From Paracraurococcus sp042666655 (lineage in GTDB: Bacteria; Pseudomonadota; Alphaproteobacteria; Acetobacterales; Acetobacteraceae), in contig NZ_JBHTDE010000007.1 in NCBI RefSeq assembly GCF_042666655.1, positions 170,510 through 234,509 of the forward strand: a stretch of 64,000 nucleotides of DNA. Reading direction: 5' to 3'. The notes beneath the pieces were generated by a model, which searched no databases, was not told the origin of the DNA, and was given only the letters and a program-made list of their open reading frames with translations. Position numbers and translations under genes: made by a program. Each line of letters opens with the position of its first letter. Positions within the stretch are counted from its first letter, which is position 1. This document shows positions 33,376 to 41,539 of the stretch, piece by piece.

Positions 33376-34640
33376 GCGGCGCCCGCCCCGTCAATGCCTG
33401 CCGCGCTTGCGGCGGCCGGCTGGGCCTGACCTTCTGCGATCTCGGCCGCCAGCCGGTCGCCAATGCCTATGTCCCGCCCGAACGGGCCGCAGACCCGGAG
33501 CCGGCCTTCCCGCTTCGCGCCGTGGTGTGCGACGACTGCCGGCTGGTCCAGCTCGACACCGTGGTGGACGAGCGGGGCATCTTCACCGACTACGCCTACT
33601 TTTCCTCGATGTCCTCGACCTGGCTCGACCACGCGGCGCGGTTCTGCGCGGCGATGACGCAGCGGCTGGGGCTAGGCGCCGACAGCTTCGTGGTCGAGGT
33701 GGCCAGCAACGACGGCTACCTGCTGCGCAATTTCGTCGCCGCCGGTATCCCCTGCCTGGGCATCGAGCCGGCGGCCAATGTCGCCGAGCTCGCCCGCGCC
33801 GCCGGGGTGCCGACCGAGGCCCGCTTCTTCGGCCGCGACGCGGCGCGCGACATCGTGGGGGCGCGCGGCGGCAAGCCGGCCGACCTCGTCGTTGCCAACA
33901 ACGTCCTCGCGCATGTCCCCGACCTCGACGATTTCATCGGCGGTCTGGCGCTGCTGGCAGGGACGGCGGGCGTGGTCTCGATCGAAGCGCCGCATCTGGT
34001 CGCACTGGTCGATGGCGTGCAGTTCGACACCATCTACCACGAGCACTACGCCTATTGGTCGCTGCTTTCGATGGAGGCGGCCCTGGCGCGGCAGGGCTTG
34101 CGGGTCTTCGAGGTGGAGCGGCTGGCGACGCATGGTGGCTCGCTGCGCGTCCTCTCCGCCGCGGCGGATCGCGCGCCCTCCGCGACCCTGCGGGCGCTGC
34201 GGGCGGAGGAAGCCGCGCGCGGCGTGGCCGGCGATGCCTTCTACAGCGGCTTCGGCGCGCGCGTGCGTGCCGTGCTCGACGGGCTGCGCGCCTGGCTGGA
34301 CGAAGCCGCCGCCGAAGGCCGCCGGATCTGCGCCTATGGCGCCGCGGCCAAGGGCAATACGCTGCTCAACGCCGCCGGGGTGACCGCGGCCGAGATCGTC
34401 GCGGTCGCCGACCGCAGCAGCGCCAAGCAGGGCCGGCTGCTGCCGGGCAGCCACATCCCCGTGGTCTCGCCCGAGGCGATGCTGGCCCTGCGGCCGGACG
34501 ACGTCCTCATCCTGCCCTGGAACATCGAGGCCGAGGTCGCCGGCCAGCTTCGCGCCGCCGGCTTCGGCGGCAGGCTGGCCGTGGCGGTGCCGCGGCTGAC
34601 CCTGCGGGACGCGCCGGCCCTGCGGGACGCGCCGGGATGA
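33372..34640 (+). CDS. NDP-hexose C-methyltransferase
   Basis: 422-residue SAM-dependent C-methyltransferase of the TylCIII type. It has the N-terminal zinc motifs CRACGGRLG and VCDDCRLVQLD, the SAM motif EVASNDGYLLRNF (~110-122), NNVLAHVPDLDDF and EAPHLVALVDGVQFDTIYHEH (with the His-Glu catalytic region), and the C-terminal domain ICAYGAAAKGNTLLNAAG. It would add a methyl branch to a 4-keto-6-deoxy sugar, here CDP-linked. The final 12 residues are a duplicated LRDAP(A/G) unit. It overlaps both neighbours by four bases. Confidence 0.9.
   Translation: MSGARPVNACRACGGRLGLTFCDLGRQPVANAYVPPERAADPEPAFPLRAVVCDDCRLVQLDTVVDERGIFTDYAYFSSMSSTWLDHAARFCAAMTQRLGLGADSFVVEVASNDGYLLRNFVAAGIPCLGIEPAANVAELARAAGVPTEARFFGRDAARDIVGARGGKPADLVVANNVLAHVPDLDDFIGGLALLAGTAGVVSIEAPHLVALVDGVQFDTIYHEHYAYWSLLSMEAALARQGLRVFEVERLATHGGSLRVLSAAADRAPSATLRALRAEEAARGVAGDAFYSGFGARVRAVLDGLRAWLDEAAAEGRRICAYGAAAKGNTLLNAAGVTAAEIVAVADRSSAKQGRLLPGSHIPVVSPEAMLALRPDDVLILPWNIEAEVAGQLRAAGFGGRLAVAVPRLTLRDAPALRDAPG
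34602..34637 (+). repeat. 18-bp in-frame tandem duplication at the methyltransferase 3' end
   Basis: Two adjacent 18-bp copies (34602-34619 and 34620-34637), each beginning CTGCGGGACGCGCCGG, encode LRDAPA and LRDAPG just before the stop. Confidence 0.8.
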
Positions 34641-35164
34641 GGTTCCACGAGACCAAGGTGCCGGGGTTGATCGAGGTGCTGACCGCGCCGTTCGGCGATA
34701 TCCGCGGCCGTTTCCTGCGCACCTGGTGCGCCGAGGAATTCGCCGCCGCCGGGCTCGACTTCAAGCCGCACCAGACCAGCATCTCGGAGAACCGCGTCCG
34801 GCACACGCTGCGCGGGATGCATTGGCAGGCGGCGCCGGCCGAGGAGCGCAAGCTGGTGCGCTGCCTGCGCGGTGGGGTCTTCGACGTGGCGGTGGATCTG
34901 CGGACGGATTCTCCCGCCTACCTGCATTGGGTGGGCGTCGAGCTGTGGGCCGGGCAGCACAACGCCCTGCTGATCCCTGCCGGCTGCGCGCATGGCTTCC
35001 TGACGCTGACAGACGACGCCTGGCTGGAATACATGATCGACGCGCCCTACGTCGCCGGCGCGGGGCGCGGGGCGCGCTGGGATGACCCGGCCTTCGGCAT
35101 CGCCTGGCCGGCGGCGCCGGCGGTGATCTCCGACCGCGACGCGAACTGGCCCGACCATGCCTGA
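34637..35164 (+). CDS. dTDP-4-dehydrorhamnose 3,5-epimerase-like protein
   Basis: 175-residue cupin epimerase of the RmlC family. Motifs are FGDIRGRFLRTW, NRVRHTLRGMHWQ (catalytic His region, ~54-66), RGGVFDVAVDLRTDSP (~81-96) and LLIPAGCAHGFLTLTD (~113-128). In the context of CDP-4-keto-6-deoxyglucose and a C-methyltransferase it would epimerise C3 and/or C5 of the keto sugar, as TylCVII-type enzymes do for C-methyl sugars. It overlaps the genes on both sides. Confidence 0.88.
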   Translation: MRFHETKVPGLIEVLTAPFGDIRGRFLRTWCAEEFAAAGLDFKPHQTSISENRVRHTLRGMHWQAAPAEERKLVRCLRGGVFDVAVDLRTDSPAYLHWVGVELWAGQHNALLIPAGCAHGFLTLTDDAWLEYMIDAPYVAGAGRGARWDDPAFGIAWPAAPAVISDRDANWPDHA

Positions 35165-36026
35165 ACGCCTTCTGCTGACGGGCGCCAGCGGCTTCGTCGG
35201 CCGGGCGATGCTGGCGCCGCTGGCGGCGTGGGGCTTCGAGCTGCATGCGGTGGCGCGGCGGCCGGGCGAGGGGGCGGCGACCTGGCATGCGGCGGATCTG
35301 CTGGACGAAGGCGCGATGCGCGCGCTGTTGCGCGACGTGCGGCCAGCGGTGCTGGTGCACGCCGCCTGGGATGTGACGCACGGGAAGTTCTGGACCGCGC
35401 CGGAGAATGCCGCCTGGGTCGAGGCCTCGACCGCGCTGGCCGACGCCTTCGCCGGGCGGCGGCTGGTGGGGCTCGGCAGCTGCGCCGAATACGACTGGGC
35501 GGGGGAGGACGCGGCACCCTGGCCGGAGACCCGCCGCATCGCGCCGGCGACGCCCTATGGCGTGGCCAAGGCCGAGCTGTGCCGGCGCTGGATGGCGCTG
35601 GGTGAGCGGCGCGGCATCGCCGTCGCCTGGGCGCGGCTGTTCCATCTTTTTGGCCCGGGCGAGCACCCGGACCGGCTGGTGCCGGCGGTGCTGCGCGCCT
35701 TGCGGGCGGGACGGGAGGCGGCAACCGGGTCCGGCCGGCCGATCCGCGACTTCGCCTCCACCGGGTTTCTTGGCCGCGCTCTGGCGGCGCTGGCCGGCAG
35801 CGACGTGGTGGGGCCGGTGAACGTCGCTTCCGGCCAGCCGGTGGCGATCCGCGCGGTGGTGGAGGCGATCGGCCGCATCGCCGGCCGCGCCGACCTGCTG
35901 CGGCTGGGCGCGCTGCCGGACCGGGCCGAGCCCGCCTGGATCGTCGCCGACACCATGCGGCTTCGACGCGAAATCGGCTTCACCGAATGCGCCGACCTGG
36001 AGGGTGACCTGGCGGCGCTGGCTTAG
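35157..36026 (+). CDS. NAD-dependent epimerase/dehydratase (probable 4-ketoreductase)
   Basis: 289-residue extended SDR. The cofactor motif LLLTGASGFVGRAML is at residues 5-19, LGSCAEYDWAGE carries the Ser/Tyr region, and TPYGVAKAEL gives the YxxxK pair. As the last enzyme of the CDP-sugar module it most likely reduces the 4-keto group to give the final deoxysugar, the role of RfbJ or TylCIV-type reductases. Its start overlaps the epimerase gene by eight bases. The stop converges with the TetR gene stop, sharing four bases. Confidence 0.85.
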   Translation: MPERLLLTGASGFVGRAMLAPLAAWGFELHAVARRPGEGAATWHAADLLDEGAMRALLRDVRPAVLVHAAWDVTHGKFWTAPENAAWVEASTALADAFAGRRLVGLGSCAEYDWAGEDAAPWPETRRIAPATPYGVAKAELCRRWMALGERRGIAVAWARLFHLFGPGEHPDRLVPAVLRALRAGREAATGSGRPIRDFASTGFLGRALAALAGSDVVGPVNVASGQPVAIRAVVEAIGRIAGRADLLRLGALPDRAEPAWIVADTMRLRREIGFTECADLEGDLAALA

Positions 36027-36619
36027 CGCCGGCGGATGCCGTTCAGCGCCAGCTCGGTGTGCAGCGCGACGAGCTCCGTCTTGCCGAGCCGTCCGCTCGG
36101 CCGGTACCAGGTACAGATGCCGGTCAGCATCGCCAGCATGGCGAAGGCGGTGACGGGGATGTCGGCAACGGCCAACTCGCCGGCCTCGACGCCTTCGCGC
36201 AGCAGTGCCATCAGCCGCACCTCGTAGCCCGCGCGCATCGCCACGATCCGGGCATGGTTGGCGGGGTCCAGCGCGCGCAACTCGAAGTTGGCGATGTAGA
36301 CCTCGTGCCGCTTCTCGGTGTGGTAGAGAACATGGTGGCCGATGAACGCACGCAGCCGGTCCATCAGCGCCGGCCCGGCGGCCGCGACGGCCTCGTCCGT
36401 CGCGGCCAGCAGCGCTTCCATGTGGTCCTGCATCAGATCGGCGAGCAGCGCCTGCTTGCTGGCGATGTGGTTGTAGAGCGAACTCGGCTGGATGCCGACC
36501 TCCGCCGCCAGGTCACGCAGGTTCATAGCCGCGAAACCCTGACGATAGATCAGCCGCAGCGCCACGCGCCGGATCGTGGCCGCGGTGCGCGCGCCGTTGG
36601 AGCCCGTGATGCGGGCCAT
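36023..36619 (-). CDS. TetR/AcrR-family transcriptional regulator
   Basis: 198 residues from ATG at 36619; a longer frame upstream crosses the promoter region and is not used. The DNA-binding domain at ~10-60 reads ATIRRVALRLIYRQGFAAM, then LRDLAAEVGIQPSSLYNHI. The C-terminal domain is of the TetR_C_33 type often seen with acyl-CoA or phenylacetate genes. It is divergent from the Liv-transporter/acyl-CoA operon, with a strong palindrome in the gap, and is probably its repressor, with a CoA ester as inducer (inference). Confidence 0.9.
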   Translation of the reverse strand: MARITGSNGARTAATIRRVALRLIYRQGFAAMNLRDLAAEVGIQPSSLYNHIASKQALLADLMQDHMEALLAATDEAVAAAGPALMDRLRAFIGHHVLYHTEKRHEVYIANFELRALDPANHARIVAMRAGYEVRLMALLREGVEAGELAVADIPVTAFAMLAMLTGICTWYRPSGRLGKTELVALHTELALNGIRRR

Positions 36620-36684
36620 TGCCAGTCCCCCGCCGTTCTTCCGGACGTCGCAGAGTCCGCCACAAAGACGCTTGCGGTCAATCC

Positions 36685-36708
36685 GGAAACTAACGTACCT
36701 TCGTTTCC
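36685..36708. promoter_or_regulatory. TetR operator of the liv/acyl-CoA operon
   Basis: 24-bp palindrome with arms GGAAACTAACGT and ACCTTCGTTTCC, symmetric at 10 of 12 positions. It lies in the gap between the TetR gene (start 36619) and the first transporter gene, where it could control both directions. Confidence 0.65.
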
Positions 36709-36825
36709 AGCGGGGCGGCCAAGTCCCTGGCGGGAGGTTACGGAGGATGCGACAGCAGGACAGCCATGTCCGCCGCTTCGGCGCTGCATCGCAGCACCGC
36801 CGGCTGCCCATCCGGAGTGCCGCGC

Positions 36826-37656
36826 ATGGCGGCTGACCCCACCCCGACCGAACCGCCGATCCTCGCCGCCGAGCATGTCTCGCTGCGTTTCGGCGGCGTG
36901 CGGGCGCTGACCGACGTCTCCTTCGGGGTGCGCCGCGGCGAGGTTTTCTCCATCATCGGCCCGAACGGTGCCGGCAAGACCTCGATGGTGAATTGCATCT
37001 CCGGCCGCTACCGCCCGACCGAGGGGAGGATCCACTTCGACGGCGCCGACATCACCCGCGTGCCGACGCGGAAGCGCGCCGCGGTGGGAATCGGCCGCAC
37101 CTTCCAGAACCTCGCGCTGTTCGGCCACATGACCGTGCTCGACAACATCATGGTCGGCCGCCACCATCTGCTGAGGCACGGCTTCTGGACCGGCATGCCC
37201 TACTGGCTCGGCGGCGCGCAGCAGGAGGAGATCCGCCACCGGCGGGAGGTCGAGGAGATCATCGACTTCCTTGAGATCCAGCATGTGCGGAAGGCGACCG
37301 CGGGGACGCTGTCCTACGGCCTGCGCAAGCGGGTGGAACTGGCCCGCGCGGTGGCGCTCAAGCCGAAGCTGATCCTGCTGGACGAACCCATGGCGGGCAT
37401 GAACCTCGAGGAGAAGGAGGACATGGCTCGCTTCATCCTCGACCTCAACGAGGAATGGGGCATGACCGTGCTGATGATCGAGCACGACATGGGCGTGGTG
37501 ATGGATATCTCCCACCGGGTCATGGTGCTCGACTTCGGCCGCAAGATCGCCGAGGGCACGCCCGAGGCCGTGCTGGCCGACCCGCATGTGCGGCGCGCCT
37601 ATCTGGGCGAGGCCGACGAGGTGGTGCGCGACATCGACGAGCCGGTGACGGCATGA
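36826..37656 (+). CDS. livG: Branched-chain-type ABC transporter ATP-binding protein (LivG)
   Basis: 276-residue ATPase subunit. Walker A is IGPNGAGKTSMVN, the signature is LSYGLRKRVELARAVA, and Walker B is LILLDEPMAGMN. The LivG-specific ITRVPTRKRAAVGIGRTFQN and the H-loop IEHDMGVVM are present. ATG at 36826 is favoured by CCGGAG nine bases upstream; ATG at 36766 would add 20 residues. Its stop overlaps the next start by four bases. Partner proteins LivH, LivM, LivJ and LivF are all in this operon. Confidence 0.92.
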   Translation: MAADPTPTEPPILAAEHVSLRFGGVRALTDVSFGVRRGEVFSIIGPNGAGKTSMVNCISGRYRPTEGRIHFDGADITRVPTRKRAAVGIGRTFQNLALFGHMTVLDNIMVGRHHLLRHGFWTGMPYWLGGAQQEEIRHRREVEEIIDFLEIQHVRKATAGTLSYGLRKRVELARAVALKPKLILLDEPMAGMNLEEKEDMARFILDLNEEWGMTVLMIEHDMGVVMDISHRVMVLDFGRKIAEGTPEAVLADPHVRRAYLGEADEVVRDIDEPVTA

Positions 37657-39551
37657 GCGACGCGGATACCCTGCCCAAGCTGCTGCTGCGGAATGCGCGC
37701 GGCTTCCCGCGCGACACGGCGTTGCGCGAGAAGGAATTCGGCATCTGGCGCAGCATCACCTGGGCGGAGTACGAGTCGCGCACCCGCGCCATCGCGCTCG
37801 GGCTGCGCAAGCTGGGGCTCGGTGCCGGTGACGTCATCGGGCTGATCGGCGACAACCGCCCCGACTGGATCATGGGCGAGATCGCCGCGCATGCGATCGG
37901 GGCGCAATCGCTCGGCGTCTACCGCGATGCGCTGGAGGACGAGGTCGCCTACCTGCTGGCCTTCGCCGGTGCCAAGGCGGTGATCGCCGAGGACGAGGAG
38001 CAGGTCGACAAGCTGCTTGGCATCAGCGACCGCGTGCCGAGCCTGCGGCACATCATCTATTGCGACCCGCGCGGCATGCGGAAGCACGCGGATCCGCGCC
38101 TGCTGCCGGTGGCGGATTTGGTCGCGTCGGGCGAGGCGGTGCACCAGGACCGGCCCGATGCCTGGACGGCGATGGTCGCCGGCACCCGCGCCGACGACAT
38201 CGCCATCCTCTGCACCACTTCGGGCACCACGGCGCGGCCGAAGCTGGCGATGCTGACCAGCGGCGCGATGGTGCGGCATTGCGCGGCCTATCTGCAGGCC
38301 GACCCCAAGGGACCGCAGGACGAATATGTCTCCGTCCTGCCGCTGCCCTGGATCATGGAGCAGATCTATTGCGTCGGCTGGGGCCTGCTGGCCCGGATGA
38401 AGGTCAACTTTGTCGAGGAGCCGGAAACCATGATGGCCGATTTCCGCGAGATCGGGCCGACCTTCGTGCTCTTCGCACCCCGCGTCTGGGAATCGATCGC
38501 CGCCGAGGTGCGGGCCAAGGTGATGGACGCCTCGCCCTTCAAGCGCCGGATGTATGAGATGGGCGCGAAGCTGGGTCTGCAGGCGCTGGACAAGGGGACG
38601 CGTTCCTTCGCCGCCGACCAATTGCTGTTCCGCGCGCTGCGCGACCGGCTGGGCTTCACCAGGCTGACCTCGGCCGCGACCGGCGGCGCCGCGCTCGGCC
38701 CCGACACCTTCCGCTTCTTCCAGGCCATGGGCGTGCCGCTGCGGCAGATCTACGGCCAGACCGAGACGCTGGGCGCCTATACCGTGCATCGCCCAGGCGA
38801 GGTGAATCAGGACACCGTCGGCGTTGCCTTCACCAGAGACATCGAGACCCGCATCGACAATCCCGACCACAACGGGCTCGGCGAGATCGTGACCCGCCAC
38901 CCCAATATGTTCTCCGGCTATTTCGGCATGGCGGAGAATCCGGACCTGCGCGACGGCTGGCTGCATACCGGCGATGCCGGCTATTTCGACAAGGCCGGCC
39001 ACCTGGTGGTGATCGACCGCATCAAGGACATCGCTACCACCAGCCGCGGCGACCGCTTCTCGCCCCAGTATATCGAGAACAAGCTGAAATTCAGCCCCTA
39101 CGTGGCCGAGGCCGTGGTGCTGGGCGACGGCAAGCCGCATCTGGCGGCGATGATCTGCATCCGCTTCCCCATCGTCTCCAAATGGGCGGAGCGCAGCCGG
39201 ATCGCCTTCACCACCTATACCGACCTGTCGTCGCGGCCGGAGGTGACGGCGCTGCTGCAGGCCGAGGTGGCCAAGGTCAACGCCACCTTGCCTGAGCCGC
39301 AGCGCATCCAGGATTTCCTGCTGCTGTACAAGGAACTGGACGCAGACGACGACGAGCTGACCCGCACCCGCAAGGTCCGCCGCGGCGTGATCAACGAGAA
39401 ATACGGCACGATCATCGAGGCGATGTACCGCGGCGACGCGGCGATTCCGGTGGATACCACCATCGCCTTCCAGGACGGCACCAAGCAGCGCATCCGCACC
39501 ACCCTCACGGTGATCTCGATGCGGCCGAAGCTCGCCATGGCAGCGGAGTAG
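37653..39551 (+). CDS. Long-chain-type AMP-dependent acyl-CoA ligase
   Basis: 632-residue adenylate-forming enzyme of the FadD15/ACSL group. P-loop TTSGTTARPKLAM (~189-201), QIYGQTETLGAYTVHRPG (A5 region, ~364-381), WLHTGDAGYFDKAGHLVVIDR (A7/A8, ~433-453) and a long C-terminal domain are visible. Such ligases are regularly embedded in Liv-type transporter operons of aromatic or fatty acid degradation, where they may trap imported acids as CoA thioesters. It sits between livG and livH, overlapping the former and six bases from the latter. Confidence 0.9.
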   Translation: MSDADTLPKLLLRNARGFPRDTALREKEFGIWRSITWAEYESRTRAIALGLRKLGLGAGDVIGLIGDNRPDWIMGEIAAHAIGAQSLGVYRDALEDEVAYLLAFAGAKAVIAEDEEQVDKLLGISDRVPSLRHIIYCDPRGMRKHADPRLLPVADLVASGEAVHQDRPDAWTAMVAGTRADDIAILCTTSGTTARPKLAMLTSGAMVRHCAAYLQADPKGPQDEYVSVLPLPWIMEQIYCVGWGLLARMKVNFVEEPETMMADFREIGPTFVLFAPRVWESIAAEVRAKVMDASPFKRRMYEMGAKLGLQALDKGTRSFAADQLLFRALRDRLGFTRLTSAATGGAALGPDTFRFFQAMGVPLRQIYGQTETLGAYTVHRPGEVNQDTVGVAFTRDIETRIDNPDHNGLGEIVTRHPNMFSGYFGMAENPDLRDGWLHTGDAGYFDKAGHLVVIDRIKDIATTSRGDRFSPQYIENKLKFSPYVAEAVVLGDGKPHLAAMICIRFPIVSKWAERSRIAFTTYTDLSSRPEVTALLQAEVAKVNATLPEPQRIQDFLLLYKELDADDDELTRTRKVRRGVINEKYGTIIEAMYRGDAAIPVDTTIAFQDGTKQRIRTTLTVISMRPKLAMAAE

Positions 39552-39556
39552 GACGG

Positions 39557-40450
39557 ATGGACTGGTCGCTGCTGCTGCAGCTTACCCTGAACGGCCTGAT
39601 CGTCGGCGCCTTGTACGGTGTCGTGGCGATGAGCTTCGTGCTGATCTACAAGGCCTCCCAGGTGGTGAATTTCGCCCAAGGGGAGTTCCTGCTGGTCGGC
39701 GCCTGGGTCTGCTGGTGGATGCTGACGGAATGGCAGCTGCCCTTCTGGGCCGGCTTCCTGTTCACCCTGGCCTTCATGACGCTGTTCGGCATCATCCTGC
39801 AGGTGGTGGTGCTGCGGCCGCTGATCGGGGAGCCGGTGATCAGCGTCATCATGGCGACGATCGGCCTCGGCATCTTCTTCCAGGCGCTGATGAAGTGGAT
39901 CTTCGGCGTCTTCGCCAAGCCTTTCCCGCCGATCTTCACGACGGAACGGGTGAATCTGCTGGGGCTGGAGGTGCAGACGGTCTACCTGCTCAGCCTCGGC
40001 ATCTCCGTGCTCATCATGGTCGGCTTCGCCTGGTTCTTCACCGCCAGCAAGCACGGGCTGGCGATGCGGGCGACGGCCTTCGACCAGCAGGTGGCGCAAT
40101 CGCTCGGCGTCTCCGTCCCCAAGGTCTTCGCCATGTCCTGGGCGATCTCGGCGGTGGTCTCGGCGGTCGCCGGCGTCGTCGTCGGCGTGGTGAACGGCGT
40201 CTCCTCCTCGCTGTCCTTCTACGGCATCAAGGTCTTCCCGGCGGTGATCCTCGGCGGGCTCGACAGCGTCGTCGGCGCGGTGCTCGGCGGGCTGATCGTC
40301 GGCGTGCTGGAGAATTGGGCGCAGTACATCGATGCCGGTTGGCTCAACTGGGGCAACATGTACAGCATCGCGCCCTTCTACGCCCTCATCCTCATCCTGC
40401 TGATCAAGCCCTACGGCCTGTTCGGCACCAAGAATATCGAGCGCGTTTGA
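39557..40450 (+). CDS. livH: Branched-chain-type ABC transporter permease (LivH)
   Basis: 297-residue permease with about eight hydrophobic spans. The N-terminal LTLNGLIVGALYGVVAMSFVLIYKASQVVNFAQGEF is the family's hallmark (quoted segments: LNGLIVGALYGVVAMSFVLI and VVNFAQGEFLLVG). PAVILGGLDSVVGAVLGGLI near ~225-245 matches the conserved C-terminal loop. It pairs with LivM, whose start overlaps this stop by one base. Confidence 0.92.
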   Translation: MDWSLLLQLTLNGLIVGALYGVVAMSFVLIYKASQVVNFAQGEFLLVGAWVCWWMLTEWQLPFWAGFLFTLAFMTLFGIILQVVVLRPLIGEPVISVIMATIGLGIFFQALMKWIFGVFAKPFPPIFTTERVNLLGLEVQTVYLLSLGISVLIMVGFAWFFTASKHGLAMRATAFDQQVAQSLGVSVPKVFAMSWAISAVVSAVAGVVVGVVNGVSSSLSFYGIKVFPAVILGGLDSVVGAVLGGLIVGVLENWAQYIDAGWLNWGNMYSIAPFYALILILLIKPYGLFGTKNIERV

Positions 40451-41517
40451 TGTCGGGTCTGGCGCCGGCGGGCGACTATCGCAGCAGCTACCAGGAAGAC
40501 ACCACCATCTTCCCGACCCGCAACAGCCGCATCGCGCTGTGGGTCGGCATCGTCCTGGTCGCCTGCGCGCCGCTGGTCTTCGGCCGCTACGAGCTCGGCC
40601 TGCTGATCAACATCGGCTTCCTCGGCATCGCCGCGCTCGGGCTGAACATCCTGGTCGGCTTCACCGGGCAGATCAGCATCGGCCACGCCGCCTTCTTCGG
40701 CTTCGGCGCCTTCATGAGCGCCTGGCTGCACGAGCGCTGGCATATCCCCGTGGTGCTCTGCATCCCGCTGGCCGGCGTGGCGACGGCACTGGTCGGCCTG
40801 GTCTTCGGCGCCCCGGCGGCACGATTGAAGGGGCTGTACCTGGCGATCGCCACGCTCGCGGCGCAGTTCATCCTGGAGGACTTCTTCGCTCGCGCCCAGT
40901 GGTTCACCGGCGGCGTCGCCGGCCGCATCACCGAGCCCTTCGAGCTGTTCGGCTGGCGGGCCGACCGGGAGGAGAGCTACCTCTACGTCGTCCTCGCCGC
41001 CGTCATCATCATGTATGTCTTCGCCGCCAACCTGATGCGGACCCGCGACGGCCGCGCGCTGGTCGCGGTACGCGACCACTATCTCTCGGCCGAGGTCATG
41101 GGCATCAACCTGGCCTATTACCGCACGCTCTCCTTCGGCATCGCGTCCTTCTACGCCGGCGTCGCCGGCGCGCTCTATGCCCACTACCTGCTCTTCGTCA
41201 GCGTCGAGGCCTTCAATATCCTCTTCTCCATCCAGTTCCTCGGGATGGTCATCATCGGTGGGCTGGGCTCCATCATGGGCAGCCTGATGGGCGCGGCCTT
41301 CATGGTGCTGCTGCCGGAGGTCGTGCAGTCCGGCGCCGACGCGCTGGCGGGCGGCGCGATCGACCGCGCGCTCAGGATCGGCAGTTCCATCTCCTTCCTG
41401 CGGGAGATGGCCGTGGGCGCCGCCATCATCCTGTTCCTGATCTTCGAGCCGAACGGCATCGCCCACCGCTGGCGGATGATCAAGGCGTACTGGAAGCTCT
41501 ATCCCTATTCGCACTGA
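40450..41517 (+). CDS. livM: Branched-chain-type ABC transporter permease (LivM)
   Basis: 355-residue permease with a ~30-residue cytoplasmic N-terminus and then about ten spans. Conserved segments are LNILVGFTGQISIGHAAFFG (~58-77), PAARLKGLYLAIATLAAQFI and GLGSIMGSLMGAAFMVLLPE (~273-292). The extended N-terminus and an insertion around AGRITEPFELFGWRADREES fit the LivM variants linked to aromatic acid uptake. One-base overlap with livH. Confidence 0.92.
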   Translation: MSGLAPAGDYRSSYQEDTTIFPTRNSRIALWVGIVLVACAPLVFGRYELGLLINIGFLGIAALGLNILVGFTGQISIGHAAFFGFGAFMSAWLHERWHIPVVLCIPLAGVATALVGLVFGAPAARLKGLYLAIATLAAQFILEDFFARAQWFTGGVAGRITEPFELFGWRADREESYLYVVLAAVIIMYVFAANLMRTRDGRALVAVRDHYLSAEVMGINLAYYRTLSFGIASFYAGVAGALYAHYLLFVSVEAFNILFSIQFLGMVIIGGLGSIMGSLMGAAFMVLLPEVVQSGADALAGGAIDRALRIGSSISFLREMAVGAAIILFLIFEPNGIAHRWRMIKAYWKLYPYSH

Positions 41518-41539
41518 CCTACACGGGAGGAAACAAGAC

